From contig OZ244780.1 in the NCBI GenBank assembly GCA_965219565.1, positions 1,612,001 through 1,676,000 of the forward strand: 64,000 bases of DNA. The letters are read 5' to 3'. Source of the DNA: DAOUJI01 sp965219565. GTDB taxonomy: Bacteria; Chloroflexota; Dehalococcoidia; Lucifugimonadales; JAGWBF01. Shown here one piece after another: positions 1 through 7,610 of this stretch (position 1 is its first letter; the number at the start of each line of letters is the position of its first letter). Both the position numbers and the translations under genes were made by a program. Below the pieces are notes generated by a model. That model searched no databases and was not told the DNA's origin. It saw nothing but the letters and a program-made list of their open reading frames with translations.

Positions 1-2
1 GC

Positions 3-488
3 ATCCTGGAAGTCAAGGCGAAAAGCGCCACCCCAAGTATAGGCTCGCCCGCTCCGGCCAGCCGGAATAAGACAATAAACGATGTGGAGAGTCTGGAACA
101 GCTTACAACGGCGAACCCACCAGACCCCGACCTCTACCGGTTGACCATTGCGGATGCGTTGGTGCTTGGCAAGCCGTTGGTGGTGGTATTTGCGACCCCG
201 GCATACTGCAAGACAGCGACCTGCGGCCCGCAGTTGGGCGAGATCGGGACGTTGAAGGAGCGGTTCCAGTCCCAAGCCGCTTTCATACACGTGGAGGTGT
301 TCGACAATCCGCACCTTATTCAGGGTGACCTTGAACGGGCAATTGCTGTTCCGGCGACAAAGGAGTGGGGTCTGTTAACGGAGCCCTGGACCTTCGTAGT
401 GGACTCGAATGGCGCCGTTGTGGCGAAATTCGAGGCTTTCACGACCGCCCAGGAGATAGAGGAGGACTTGGTACCGCTGCTGAATTGA
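3..488 (+). CDS. Thioredoxin-fold protein, 5' end outside the window
   Basis: The frame is open from base 3 without a stop, so the start lies upstream; a GTG at 84 is an internal candidate. The domain begins near the GTG and contains a hydrophobic strand followed by FATPAYCKTATC, where the thioredoxin active site would sit. The two cysteines are separated by four residues (C-x4-C) instead of the usual two. A later WTFVVDSNGAVVAKFE stretch matches the beta strand after the cis-Pro region of thioredoxins. The family carries out thiol-disulfide exchange or related redox work, often outside the membrane in Chloroflexota. The spaced cysteines make classic CxxC chemistry uncertain. It converges with the lipoprotein gene ending at 491. 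Confidence 0.7.
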   Translation: MLEVKAKSATPSIGSPAPASRNKTINDVESLEQLTTANPPDPDLYRLTIADALVLGKPLVVVFATPAYCKTATCGPQLGEIGTLKERFQSQAAFIHVEVFDNPHLIQGDLERAIAVPATKEWGLLTEPWTFVVDSNGAVVAKFEAFTTAQEIEEDLVPLLN

Positions 489-490
489 AC

Positions 491-799
491 TCAGTCGGTG
501 ACTTCTATGGCCAGCAGCCCCTCGTCAGTCTCCCGGTAGAGCACCGTCACTGGCTGGCCGAAAACCTGGTGCTCCTTCAGGTGGGAGGGCGTGAACCCGA
601 TGGGGCCTTCGGTTCTGAATGCCCATAGGACGCCGCCGTCGTCCCTGACCACCAGCGACTGCACCTCGGTCAGAGAGGCTGGCTGCACTCCGACCACAGC
701 GCCTCTAACCTTCTTGATATCGTCTCCGCCACAAGCTGCGCCGGACAGGGCTGGGATGGTAAAGGCGGCTAATGCCGCTGCCAGGAGAACGCCTCTCAC
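491..799 (-). CDS. Small lipoprotein, unknown function
   Basis: 102 residues from a GTG start. A short hydrophobic signal ends in LSGAACGG, a good lipobox, so the mature protein should be lipid-anchored at Cys22 outside the membrane. The rest is about 80 residues rich in beta strand, with no motif I recognise. It lies downstream of the TolB-like lipoprotein gene on the same strand with an 18-base gap and may be co-transcribed with it. Real gene likely; function unknown. Confidence 0.6.
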   Translation of the reverse strand: MRGVLLAAALAAFTIPALSGAACGGDDIKKVRGAVVGVQPASLTEVQSLVVRDDGGVLWAFRTEGPIGFTPSHLKEHQVFGQPVTVLYRETDEGLLAIEVTD

Positions 800-817
800 A
801 CTATCGACCGGCCCATG

Positions 818-1918
818 CTACCAGTTGGGTGCGTAGTCGGCGTCTGAATTATTCGTCAGACGCGTCTGTTCGGTCCCATCGGCCTTCATCACGATAATTT
901 CGGAGTTGCCTGGGGCGTCTGAGACGAAGGCGATGCGCTTTCCGTCAGGTGACCAGACAGGCTGATTGTCCGTAGCCTCGTTATAGGTAAGCTGACGCTG
1001 ATCGCTGCCATCGGAGTCCATTACGAAAATTTCAGCGTCCCCGTCTCTCTCGGAAACAAAGACTATACGGTCTCCAACCGGCGACCAGGACGGTTGATAG
1101 TCACGGGCGTCGAAGCTGGTTAAAGGGCGTTCGTTCTCGCCAGTGTCGGACATCGTGTAAATCTCTTCGTTGCCGTCCCGCATGGAAATAAAGAGGATGA
1201 GGTCTTCCTCGGGGGACCATTGGGCGTTGCGGTCGTCGGCTTCCGTCAGACGTTTGATGTCGACTCCGTCCGGGTTGCGTGCGAAAATGCCCGGCCCAGA
1301 TTCGGAGGCCTCGCCAAGATTGAACACCACAAAGCCGCCGTCAGGCGACCAGCCGGTCAGGCTGGGGACGGTCTCTCGTGTCGAATACACGGTGTTCAAC
1401 GTCCCTTTGTCCCCTTCGGCGTCGATGAGGAGAATTTCGTTGGCTCCTTCTCTCTGGGAAACGAACGCAATGCGCTCGCCGTCGGGCGCCCACAGGAAAT
1501 TGCCGTCGGGGCCCTGTATGTTCGTAACTTTAGAGTTGGCAGGGTCCTCCTCATCGGGGTCTATCTTGTGTATCTCTCGGTCTCCCGATTCGTCGGAAAC
1601 GTAGGCTATCCACTTGCGGTCGGGGTCCCATCTCGGCTCCCCGTCAAAGACGCTGTTGGCAGTGAGGCGTATAATTTCGTCTCCGTTGCCGTCGCGGTCG
1701 GAGTCTTTCGAGTCCATGACGTATATCTCCGGGTTGCCGTCCCTCTCCGACACGAAGGTGATCTGGTCGCCTCGGCCTCCGCCCAGGCAAGCCCCGGCTA
1801 GCATGGCTATCAAGGCCAAGGCGCAAAGGAGAACCCCGAACAACCGTAACGGTCCGGACCTGAACAGGCGCGAAGTAGGAAAGCTCGGTGAGGCGTTAGC
1901 CTCCCGCCGGTGCATCAT
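818..1918 (-). CDS. TolB-like WD40/PD40 beta-propeller lipoprotein
   Basis: 366 residues. An N-terminal membrane segment ends in LAGACLGG, a lipobox, so this is an exported lipoprotein. The mature part is a run of about seven repeats of the form ITFVSERDGNPEIYVMD ... WSPDG-IAFVS, the PD40/TolB propeller signature. Such propellers bind proteins or peptidoglycan-associated lipoproteins, but outside the Tol system their partners are usually unknown. No tolA, tolQ or pal is nearby, so it should not be called tolB. ATG at 1918 or 1915 can both start it. Two long antisense frames across this gene are shadows of its repeats. Confidence 0.85.
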   Translation of the reverse strand: MMHRREANASPSFPTSRLFRSGPLRLFGVLLCALALIAMLAGACLGGGRGDQITFVSERDGNPEIYVMDSKDSDRDGNGDEIIRLTANSVFDGEPRWDPDRKWIAYVSDESGDREIHKIDPDEEDPANSKVTNIQGPDGNFLWAPDGERIAFVSQREGANEILLIDAEGDKGTLNTVYSTRETVPSLTGWSPDGGFVVFNLGEASESGPGIFARNPDGVDIKRLTEADDRNAQWSPEEDLILFISMRDGNEEIYTMSDTGENERPLTSFDARDYQPSWSPVGDRIVFVSERDGDAEIFVMDSDGSDQRQLTYNEATDNQPVWSPDGKRIAFVSDAPGNSEIIVMKADGTEQTRLTNNSDADYAPNW

Positions 1919-2042
1919 CCACCCCTCTCAACACTTATTGGGCCGATTCTACCAAACTGGTCTGTGGGTGGAGAAAGGGAACGGAAGGCGGATTTCGGCG
2001 TAACCGCAGCGGAGGTTTTACCAATAAGTCCCCGCGGACACG

Positions 2043-2849
2043 CTAACCGCTCAGGCTGCGGGCAAAGGCAAGCCACGTCCGGGCGCAAGGCGCCGGCAGT
2101 ATGTGTTGGACGAATCCCCGTACTCCCGGGAAGACTACCCGGCGACCGTTGGGGAATATGTCGGAAGCTTGCCGGAAGTCCCCTAGGAACTCGCCCTCCA
2201 GGTTTTCAGCCGCCATAATCAGGACGGGAATCTGGACGTCCTTGAGAAGGGGTCGCAGGTCGGGCATCGCGTCGGCCGAACCCTCGAAGGCCATTACCAC
2301 CGCTGGGTCCGTGGAGGCCATCTGGTCTATGTACCACCGCGTATAAGCTGGGTCCACGATTAGAGGGTCCATCCTCCTGGAAATGGTGTCCTCGACCCAG
2401 GCGCGTATGCCTTCCCGCTCGATCAGCTCGGCGGCGATTACATTGCTCTGGGGATTGGCGAAGTTGGTGGGGGACGTGCAGGTCGTCAGGCTCAGCAGAC
2501 GTTCCTGATGAAGGGTCGTGAATCGCATTGCAATGGTTCCTCCGACGGTCTCGCCCACCAGGTGGAACTTGTCCAGACCCAAGCCGTCGGCAAGCTGAAG
2601 GATGTCGTCGGCGTAGCTGTCAAGGGACCACTTGAAGCCCGGCTTCACCCTTTCCGAGTCTCCCATGCCCCTCATGTCCATCCTGACAACCCGGTAGTGG
2701 CGGGCTAGAATGGGCGTCCATCCGAACCACATGCGGTGGCTCTTGGCCATGCCGTGGTGGAGTATGACAGTCTCCGGTTCTGTCCAGGGGTCGGTGAAGT
2801 CGTCAATTGTGTAGAAGAGTTCCATGCCGTCCCGCAGCTTGAATCTCAT
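2043..2849 (-). CDS. Alpha/beta-fold hydrolase
   Basis: 268 residues with a GGAGGG ribosome site just before the ATG. The fold markers are visible: LHHGMAKSHRMW at the oxyanion-loop position, MRGMGDSE, and GETVGG at the nucleophile elbow. The elbow normally reads G-x-S-x-G, but here Thr stands where Ser is expected. That is unusual and may mean altered or lost hydrolysis. The C-terminal Asp and His region is present (LIMAAENLEGEF and VQHILPAP). It sits 31 bases downstream of the LLM oxidoreductase gene on the same strand, suggesting a two-gene unit for a catabolic step. The substrate cannot be told. Confidence 0.8.
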   Translation of the reverse strand: MRFKLRDGMELFYTIDDFTDPWTEPETVILHHGMAKSHRMWFGWTPILARHYRVVRMDMRGMGDSERVKPGFKWSLDSYADDILQLADGLGLDKFHLVGETVGGTIAMRFTTLHQERLLSLTTCTSPTNFANPQSNVIAAELIEREGIRAWVEDTISRRMDPLIVDPAYTRWYIDQMASTDPAVVMAFEGSADAMPDLRPLLKDVQIPVLIMAAENLEGEFLGDFRQASDIFPNGRRVVFPGVRGFVQHILPAPCARTWLAFARSLSG

Positions 2850-2880
2850 GGCTCCCTCCTGTCTATGCTGAAGTCCTGGT

Positions 2881-3825
2881 CTATACCTTGGGGATGATGT
2901 CCTTGGCTAGCCAGTCCAACCTTTCCAGGGTGGCCGGCATGTCCTGTCCGCGGGCGTCGAAAATCAAATGCTTGGCCCCGGCCTCTTTGTAGGCCTGGAC
3001 GTCGCCGATGATGTCGTCAGCGCCTCCGGTGAACCTTCGCCGTTTGCCGTCCTCCATGGGCAATGCCGAATCGTACAAGGGCGCTTTAAGCGAAAGCTCG
3101 ATTTCTTCCGGGTCACGCCCGGCGGCTTCGGCGTACTGGGCCAATACTTTCAGGTCCTGGACCACTTCCTCCGGCTCCAGGGGAGCGACCGGCTGGGCGC
3201 CCAGCGGATGCCAGCCGTCGCCTAGGCGGGCCGCTCTGCGGATGGCGGCGCGGCTCTGCCCGCCCACCCATATCGGCGGATGGGGCTTCTGCACTGGCTT
3301 GGGCAGGAAAGTGAAGCCGGAAAAGTCCACGTATTTCCCGTGGAACTCCGGCTCATCGGACGTCCACAGCTCTATGATGGCCTTGAGGTACTCGTCGCTG
3401 ACGGCGCCGCGCTCCTCGAAGGGCGGCAGGTCAAGCGCTTCAAACTCCTCTCTCATCCAACCCACGCCGATTCCCAGGGTCAGCCTGCCTTTTGACAGGT
3501 AGTCCAACGTTGACAACACCTTGGCCACGATGACCGGATGCCGGTTGGGAAGTATCATCACGCTGGGCACTAGACGGAGCTTCGTGGTGGCGCCGGCCAG
3601 GAAGGTCAGGAGGGTGAGTTGCTCAAGGTAGTCTCCTCCCTCTCCTCCGGGGAATTCCCCGTTTACCGTGTAAGGGTAGGGAGACTCGATGGTCTTGGGG
3701 ATGATGATATGGTCTCCCACCACCGCGCAATCGAATCCAAGCTCCTCGCCCTTCTGGGCCACGGCGATTAGATTGTCGGGGGTGGCGTTGGGTCCAGTGT
3801 TGGAGAGGTAGAACCCGAACTTCAT
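2881..3825 (-). CDS. LLM-class (luciferase-like) flavin/F420-dependent oxidoreductase
   Basis: 314 residues from the ATG at 3825, chosen because AGGAGG lies just before it; an upstream ATG at 3840 lacks one. MKFGFYLSN opens the TIM barrel. LRLVPSVMILPNRHP, GRLTLGIGVGWMREEFEAL, and HPPIWVGGQSRAAIRRAARLG are hallmarks of the bacterial luciferase-like family, many of whose members use F420. These enzymes oxidise or mono-oxygenate small organics. It pairs with the downstream alpha/beta hydrolase. Cofactor choice (FMN or F420) is an inference from the subfamily style. Confidence 0.88.
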   Translation of the reverse strand: MKFGFYLSNTGPNATPDNLIAVAQKGEELGFDCAVVGDHIIIPKTIESPYPYTVNGEFPGGEGGDYLEQLTLLTFLAGATTKLRLVPSVMILPNRHPVIVAKVLSTLDYLSKGRLTLGIGVGWMREEFEALDLPPFEERGAVSDEYLKAIIELWTSDEPEFHGKYVDFSGFTFLPKPVQKPHPPIWVGGQSRAAIRRAARLGDGWHPLGAQPVAPLEPEEVVQDLKVLAQYAEAAGRDPEEIELSLKAPLYDSALPMEDGKRRRFTGGADDIIGDVQAYKEAGAKHLIFDARGQDMPATLERLDWLAKDIIPKV

Positions 3826-3972
3826 TCCTGCCTCCTGCACGGATTGGGTTTTCCTGGGGTTTACGGGTTATCCTAACACATTGGGCTGCAACAGGAGCTT
3901 CCACAGGCCGGGTGGTCTATGGCGTGGCCTATAATGTCAGGGTCGGAAATTCCTGAAACGGGAGGTTGCAGT

Positions 3973-4389
3973 ATGCCATCGCTTAACCTGGAAGAAGCCG
4001 AAAGGATTCTGGCGGCGGCCAAGGCAAAGGTCCAGGAGATGGGAGTGAAGCTCTCCGTGTCGGTGGTGGACCCGCGGGGAGACCTCATCGCCATGTTTCG
4101 CACCGACGGGGCTTCGTGGAGGACGCCCCTGATTTCCCGGGGCAAGGCGGTGGCTGCGTCCTGCTTCGGGATGTCGTCAAAAGACCTGGAAGAGCGGTTC
4201 AGCATGCCCTTCATGCAGGGTTTCATGGCCATGCAGGGCGGACACATGATTCCGGGCCAAGGGGCGCTGCCGGTGTTCCGGAACGGGGATCTGATTGGCG
4301 CCGCCGGAGGCAGCGGGGGAAGCGGACAACAGGACGAGGACGCGGTGAGGGCAGGGATAGAAGGGGCAGGTTTCAGTACTGCGGCTTAG
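3973..4389 (+). CDS. GlcG/HbpS family (DUF336) heme-binding-like protein
   Basis: 138 residues. The ATG at 3973 is preceded by GGGAGG at good spacing, so the longer frame from 3919 is not needed. The sequence LNLEEAERILAAAKAKVQEMG, VSVVDPRGDLIAMFRTDGA, SRGKAVAA and GGSGGSGQQDEDAVRAG is the standard GlcG/HbpS layout. The family binds heme or other small ligands, and is often found near glycolate or glycerol catabolism genes. Exact role here unknown. It lies divergent from the LLM gene and immediately upstream of a DUF192 lipoprotein. Confidence 0.85.
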   Translation: MPSLNLEEAERILAAAKAKVQEMGVKLSVSVVDPRGDLIAMFRTDGASWRTPLISRGKAVAASCFGMSSKDLEERFSMPFMQGFMAMQGGHMIPGQGALPVFRNGDLIGAAGGSGGSGQQDEDAVRAGIEGAGFSTAA

Positions 4390-4394
4390 ACCGC

Positions 4395-5147
4395 ATGGCA
4401 GCCTTTAACGCATCTTTTATCCAGGTACGCAAGCGTTGGCAACAACCTCGGTGTAGCACCGTGTGCAAGATAGCCTTGTCGGCAACGGGAAGGGCCGTTG
4501 CCGTAGTGGCCGTGGCGCTTCTGATTGGGTCGATGTCGGCTTGCGGCTCAGAGCCTGTACCGACCGCCACGTCGCTGCCTACATCCATGCCACTACCTGA
4601 TCCAACCGCGACGCCCACACCCATACCCACGGCCACTTCTACATCGGTGGCTACACCCACGCCTACATCCAGCCCTACGGCCACACCCTCCCCCGTGGCT
4701 GCTCCGACGCAGACGCCTACTGCTACGCCCACTTTCACCCCTACACCCGCGCCCACTGCCACTTCCGTTCCCCCGGAGGTTGCGGTAAGGGCGGTGATAG
4801 GGGGGAAAGCGTTTAGCCTGGAGGTGGCGGACTCGCCGGAGGAAAGACGGCTTGGACTGGGCGGGCGGGACGGTCTGGAAGAGGGAAACGGCATGCTTTT
4901 CGTATGGCCCGAGGAACGCCCTGTGACTATGTGGATGAAGGACGTATCCTTTGACCTGGACGCTGTCTTCATAGACAAGGACCTGAAGATAGCCGCTATT
5001 CACGCCATGAAAGCGCAGCCTGGAGAGTCCCTAGACGAGCTTGTTCGTTACAGATCGGGGGAGCCGGTGAAGTACGTCCTGGAGATAGCTGAAGGCTTAG
5101 CTGAGGAGTGCGCATTCGCGCCAGGGATGGACGTCAGGCTGGAGTGA
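4395..5147 (+). CDS. DUF192 lipoprotein with Thr/Pro linker
   Basis: A hydrophobic signal ends in SMSACGS, a lipobox. It is followed by about 70 residues of Pro/Thr/Ala repeats (PTPTATPSP style), a surface linker, then a DUF192 domain. The domain shows EERRLGLGGRDGL, GNGMLFVWPEERPVTMWMKD and YVLEIAEG, all typical. DUF192 proteins are small extracytoplasmic domains of unclear biochemistry. The start is uncertain: ATG 4395 gives a long N-terminus, while GTG 4461 gives a cleaner signal peptide; neither has a strong ribosome site. The open frame upstream to 4116 overlaps the GlcG-like gene and is not used. Confidence 0.82.
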   Translation: MAAFNASFIQVRKRWQQPRCSTVCKIALSATGRAVAVVAVALLIGSMSACGSEPVPTATSLPTSMPLPDPTATPTPIPTATSTSVATPTPTSSPTATPSPVAAPTQTPTATPTFTPTPAPTATSVPPEVAVRAVIGGKAFSLEVADSPEERRLGLGGRDGLEEGNGMLFVWPEERPVTMWMKDVSFDLDAVFIDKDLKIAAIHAMKAQPGESLDELVRYRSGEPVKYVLEIAEGLAEECAFAPGMDVRLE

Positions 5148-5149
5148 AC

Positions 5150-5434
5150 CTAGTAGACGTCCAGGGTGAACCTGGGGCCGTTGGAAGAATAGACGAAGTC
5201 GAGCAGTGATTCGCTCAGATGAGCGTTCAGTTCCATGTCCACCAGAAGCACCGGCGTGTCCAGGAACTCCACCACTTGATCATGGTTCCCTTTTTCGTCG
5301 ATCACTATTCCGAAATCCCCGTCGCCCACCCACATGGGCGGCGTAGCCAGACGCAGGAATTTGCCCGGTTCCAGTTCCCTGATTTCCAGGATGCGGTGCA
5401 GCTCTTCTTTTGCCGGCTCTGTAACGTCGAACAT
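5150..5434 (-). CDS. HesB/IscA-fold protein lacking cysteines
   Basis: 94 residues from ATG 5434 (FDVTEPAKEELHRILE onward). The helix-strand order FLRLATPPMWVGDGDFGIVIDE and LLVDMELNAHLSESLLDFVY matches the A-type iron-sulfur carrier fold. However, no cysteine occurs anywhere, so the three cluster ligands of IscA/SufA/ErpA are absent. It is therefore unlikely to carry an Fe-S cluster. The start is supported by the paralogous copy near 6790, whose similarity to this locus ends a few codons into the gene. It is preceded by a conserved leader and promoter (5537-5566). Confidence 0.7.
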   Translation of the reverse strand: MFDVTEPAKEELHRILEIRELEPGKFLRLATPPMWVGDGDFGIVIDEKGNHDQVVEFLDTPVLLVDMELNAHLSESLLDFVYSSNGPRFTLDVY

Positions 5435-5579
5435 CCCAGCCGCCTGATGCATGTTCCACAGAAAGGAACGGCCCAATGGACCTTGCGGGGCATCCCTGGC
5501 GGGACTTCCAACTCAGCTCATTGGACCGTGCCCAAGATCCTATCACATCCGAAAACAGGTTGTCAACTTTTTGTATCTG
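5421..5579 (-). repeat. Promoter-leader duplication, copy A
   Basis: This stretch is strongly similar to 6780-6942. Shared blocks include CAACTCAGCTCATTGGACCGT, the segment TTTTTGTATCTG, and GTAACGTCGAAC at the start of the gene. It contains a promoter, an approximately 100-base leader and the first codons of the HesB-fold gene. Short self-complementary blocks (TCCAA/TTGGA) suggest a folded leader RNA. Confidence 0.8.
5537..5566 (-). promoter_or_regulatory. Sigma-70-like promoter of the HesB-fold gene
   Basis: On the minus strand TTGACA (5561-5566) and TAGGAT (5537-5542) are 18 bases apart. The same arrangement is conserved in the duplicate at 6900-6929, where the -10 is TACAAT. The leader from here to the ATG at 5434 is about 100 bases. 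Confidence 0.65.
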
Positions 5580-5612
5580 AGGCGGAAAATGCAAAGTAGG
5601 CGCGAAATGGGC

Positions 5613-5972
5613 TTAATTCAGACACCGTTGTTCCATCTGTTCTATCGCGTCGTCAGCCCGATCAATGTCGCTTAACACCGCCGCCAGACTCTCCGGCGTC
5701 TCCGGCCTCAGCAGGTCGTGCGTGATCCGCGAAACAAGGGTAGTCAGAGCCAGATGGTATGGGACCTCGGAAGCTTGGCGACAGTCCTCGACCAATTCCT
5801 CTATCCGTGCAACACGCTCCTGCGCCGATTGCACTAAATCCCATTCCTGCTGCTGCGCGGCCCGGGTCGCTTTTTGCCTCTCGCTCATGGGCGGCTGGGA
5901 CGTGGGAGTGGGCGAAGACGGACCACACGCCAGCACGAGTAAGGCCAGGAGCGGGATTGTCAGGAACCGCAT
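5613..5972 (-). CDS. Small lipoprotein, paralog of the one at 7611-8000
   Basis: 119 residues from ATG 5972. That start is chosen because MRFLTIPLLALLVLACGP aligns with MRLLIMTLLALTLLACSP of the paralog at 7611-8000. The lipobox (VLAC) puts it on the outer face of the membrane. A Ser/Pro/Thr linker is followed by PPMSERQ, conserved in both paralogs, then a helical domain rich in charged residues. Both end with two nearby acidic residues and a Cys-Leu tail (EQRCLN / YDRCLP). No family recognised. It closes the minus-strand run of small genes from 8490 downwards. Confidence 0.6.
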   Translation of the reverse strand: MRFLTIPLLALLVLACGPSSPTPTSQPPMSERQKATRAAQQQEWDLVQSAQERVARIEELVEDCRQASEVPYHLALTTLVSRITHDLLRPETPESLAAVLSDIDRADDAIEQMEQRCLN

Positions 5973-6031
5973 GGCCGCCAGTGCCAAGACTATGCGTTGC
6001 CTGTGACGTGGATCGCTCCAGAGGATATTAG

Positions 6032-6246
6032 TCAATCCTTGGACCGCCAGTGCTGCCAGGCTTTCCTAGCTGCGCCTATGCAAATCAGCAAGGAGCCCAA
6101 AAAGACGCTGTACTCAGCGGCGCTGTATATCAGGCCGTGCGGAGGGTTGAGGCTAAAGTCGGCGATAAAGCCCAAGGACCGGAGAACCGACCCAAAGCCC
6201 CAGGCCATCAGGCCTACCAGAGCAGGGCGGAGCTGATGCGCATCAT
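6032..6246 (-). pseudogene. Small membrane protein gene with N-terminal frameshift
   Basis: Two paralogs (6243-6476 and 7128-7346) begin MMIRIDAALALW and MRRIRVNGLLWLGLMVWALG. Here the ATG at 6246 reads MMRISSALLW and then stops. The rest of the family pattern (GLMAWGFGSVL, then a second membrane helix and WQHWRSKD) continues in another frame. A one-base change near 6220 therefore breaks the gene, unless translation starts internally at MAWGFG. Two membrane segments are predicted. Its initiation codon overlaps the stop of the preceding paralog. Function unknown. Confidence 0.5.
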
Positions 6247-6476
6247 GCGCGCCACCGTGGCCTTCCTTTAGACCGCCAGTGTGCAATGACCTTGCCAACG
6301 GCTCCCAGGAAGATTACCGAGCCGCCCATGCCAGTGCACCACCGGTAGATCGAGACAATCGTTTCTGTCGTGCTGTTGTCATTCACAGCCAAGGTCATAA
6401 ACAACACCCCCTGACCCAACGCCCAAATCGCAAGGCCAATCCAGAGCGCCAAGGCAGCGTCTATCCGTATCATCAT
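6243..6476 (-). CDS. Small two-helix membrane protein
   Basis: 77 residues from ATG 6476, which has GGGGAG upstream; the longer frame from 6608 runs through a terminator hairpin and is not used. Two hydrophobic segments (ALALWIGLAIWALGQGVLF and GGSVIFLGAVGKVIA) frame a short polar loop, and the tail HWRSKGRPRW is basic. It is a paralog of the genes at 6032-6246 and 7128-7346, sharing the W-A-L-G motif and the IFLGA/IFVGA motif in the second helix. Unknown family. Confidence 0.5.
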   Translation of the reverse strand: MMIRIDAALALWIGLAIWALGQGVLFMTLAVNDNSTTETIVSIYRWCTGMGGSVIFLGAVGKVIAHWRSKGRPRWRA

Positions 6477-6560
6477 GGCATCAACTCCCCATGCAACGCC
6501 ACATCTGTCATATACTGCTTGAAGTTGGGCGCACCCTGCTCCGCCCACCAGACTTCTCAG

Positions 6561-6596
6561 AAAATAAGGGCAGCCATGATTACGATCATGGCTGCC
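6561..6596 (-). terminator. Rho-independent terminator
   Basis: A perfect 12-base stem (6569-6580 with 6585-6596) around a four-base loop is followed on the minus strand by CTTATTTT. It should stop transcription coming from the promoter at 6900-6929. Confidence 0.8.
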
Positions 6597-6621
6597 GCTA
6601 AAATCCAACGTCGCCAGGTCA

Positions 6622-6799
6622 CTACGGAAGCGCTTGGCGCGCAGAGTGCACAGTCAATGACGTGACTTCAAATGCGTCGCCTATCTTGAGCGGGATGCCC
6701 CGCGCATCGTCGGCATAGATGTGCGTCACGCCATTTTTGGTGTAGCTGCGCCCAGTCAGGTTTGTCAATAGACGATTTCGTAACGTCGAACAATCCCAT
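6622..6799 (-). pseudogene. Truncated chimera: HesB-gene start fused to an unrelated tail
   Basis: The ATG at 6799 opens MGLFDVTKSS, whose first residues match the HesB-fold gene at 5434, because the duplicated promoter-leader continues a few codons into the gene. After about 43 codons that frame stops at 6668. A second frame to 6622 gives a better protein-like end (GVTHIYADDARGIPLKIGD), suggesting a frameshift or a fusion joint. The unit ends with a strong terminator. I recognise no family in the tail. Confidence 0.4.
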
Positions 6800-6942
6800 A
6801 CGCCAGCTGGTGAATGTTTGGAAAAAGCAGACGGCCCAACAGACCTCGCGGGGCGCCCCTGACGGGGTTTCCAACTCAGCTCATTGGACCGTACCGAACA
6901 TTGTAGCACATCCGAAATTCGATTGTCAACTTTTTGTATCTG
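6780..6942 (-). repeat. Promoter-leader duplication, copy B
   Basis: Second copy of the 5421-5579 element, including promoter, leader and the first codons of the downstream gene. Similarity is patchy within the leader but near perfect over the promoter-proximal block. In this copy the downstream coding sequence is unrelated after the first few codons. Confidence 0.8.
6900..6929 (-). promoter_or_regulatory. Sigma-70-like promoter of copy B
   Basis: Minus strand TTGACA (6924-6929), an 18-base spacer, then TACAAT (6900-6905) preceded by TGC, an extended -10. The -10 is closer to consensus than in copy A. Confidence 0.65.
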
Positions 6943-7003
6943 CGCCGCGAAATTTGGAGGTCAAGAACCGGGCGGCCCATTCTAGTGGGGAACGGCGGAA
7001 CCA

Positions 7004-7153
7004 ATGACCAACGATGAACTGCTGGAACGCATCCAAACACTTGAACACGCAGTCCTGGCCTTGCTGCAAAGTCACGGCTGGATAGATCATCCGGCCATGT
7101 CCCAGATCGCCGCAATGGTGCCTGAGGCTAATCAGCCCTCAAGCTGCCAATGA
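7004..7153 (+). CDS. Possible 49-residue helical protein
   Basis: ATG 7004 opens MTNDELLERIQTLEHAVLAL and the frame closes at 7153. The first half is amphipathic, with leucine/isoleucine heptad spacing, suggestive of a short coiled coil. The 3' end overlaps the end of the convergent small membrane gene at 7128. The ribosome site is weak. No homolog known to me; the protein-like composition is the only support. Confidence 0.35.
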   Translation: MTNDELLERIQTLEHAVLALLQSHGWIDHPAMSQIAAMVPEANQPSSCQ

Positions 7154-7346
7154 GTTTGATGGCGGCGCCAACGAATATGCAGAATGAGCCAATAGCGATG
7201 CAGTATTGATAGGCGTTATATCCAATGGATGGTGGGCCGCTGAAATCGGGAAAATCGCCTATCAGACCAAGGAACAATATAATATGCCCAAGCGCCCACA
7301 CCATCAGACCCAACCAAAGCAGACCATTAACTCTTATGCGTCGCAT
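7128..7346 (-). CDS. Small two-helix membrane protein
   Basis: 72 residues from ATG 7346, whose first base is shared with the TAA of the preceding gene (TAATG), so translation is probably coupled. Hydrophobic segments GLLWLGLMVWALGHIILFLG and CIAIGSFCIFVGAAIKLIG flank a loop. It is paralogous to 6032-6246 and 6243-6476. Unknown function. Confidence 0.55.
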   Translation of the reverse strand: MRRIRVNGLLWLGLMVWALGHIILFLGLIGDFPDFSGPPSIGYNAYQYCIAIGSFCIFVGAAIKLIGSLRAD

Positions 7347-7585
7347 TATTCCTCGCATTCCACACGCTCCAGAAACGCCGTGCTAGGCGTGTCATCTCCG
7401 AAATTGGCGTCATAGAATCGCTCCCATAAGCTGGTTCTACGCCAGTTCTGTTCAACAATCCGCACCAGTTCCTCATCCGTCCTGTCGCAGGGTATCGGCA
7501 GGTCGCGGTTGTCATACTCGCTCCATCCCAACAGCAGTGCGACGGACAGTGCCAAAGCTATGAGAATCGGGATGATGCAACCCAT
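7346..7585 (-). CDS. Small membrane-anchored protein
   Basis: 79 residues from ATG 7585, which has CTCGGAGG seven bases upstream. One N-terminal membrane helix (IIPILIALALSVALLLGW) is followed by an acidic soluble tail with WRRTSLWERFYDANFGDD. It is coupled by TAATG overlap to the next membrane protein gene. Unknown family. Confidence 0.5.
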   Translation of the reverse strand: MGCIIPILIALALSVALLLGWSEYDNRDLPIPCDRTDEELVRIVEQNWRRTSLWERFYDANFGDDTPSTAFLERVECEE

Positions 7586-7610
7586 TCTTGTAGGTCCTCC
7601 GAGCAGGACG

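Noticed and set aside
818..1918. Calling the propeller tolB
   Set aside because: No tolQRA or pal gene is adjacent and the protein is a lipoprotein; only the fold is supported.
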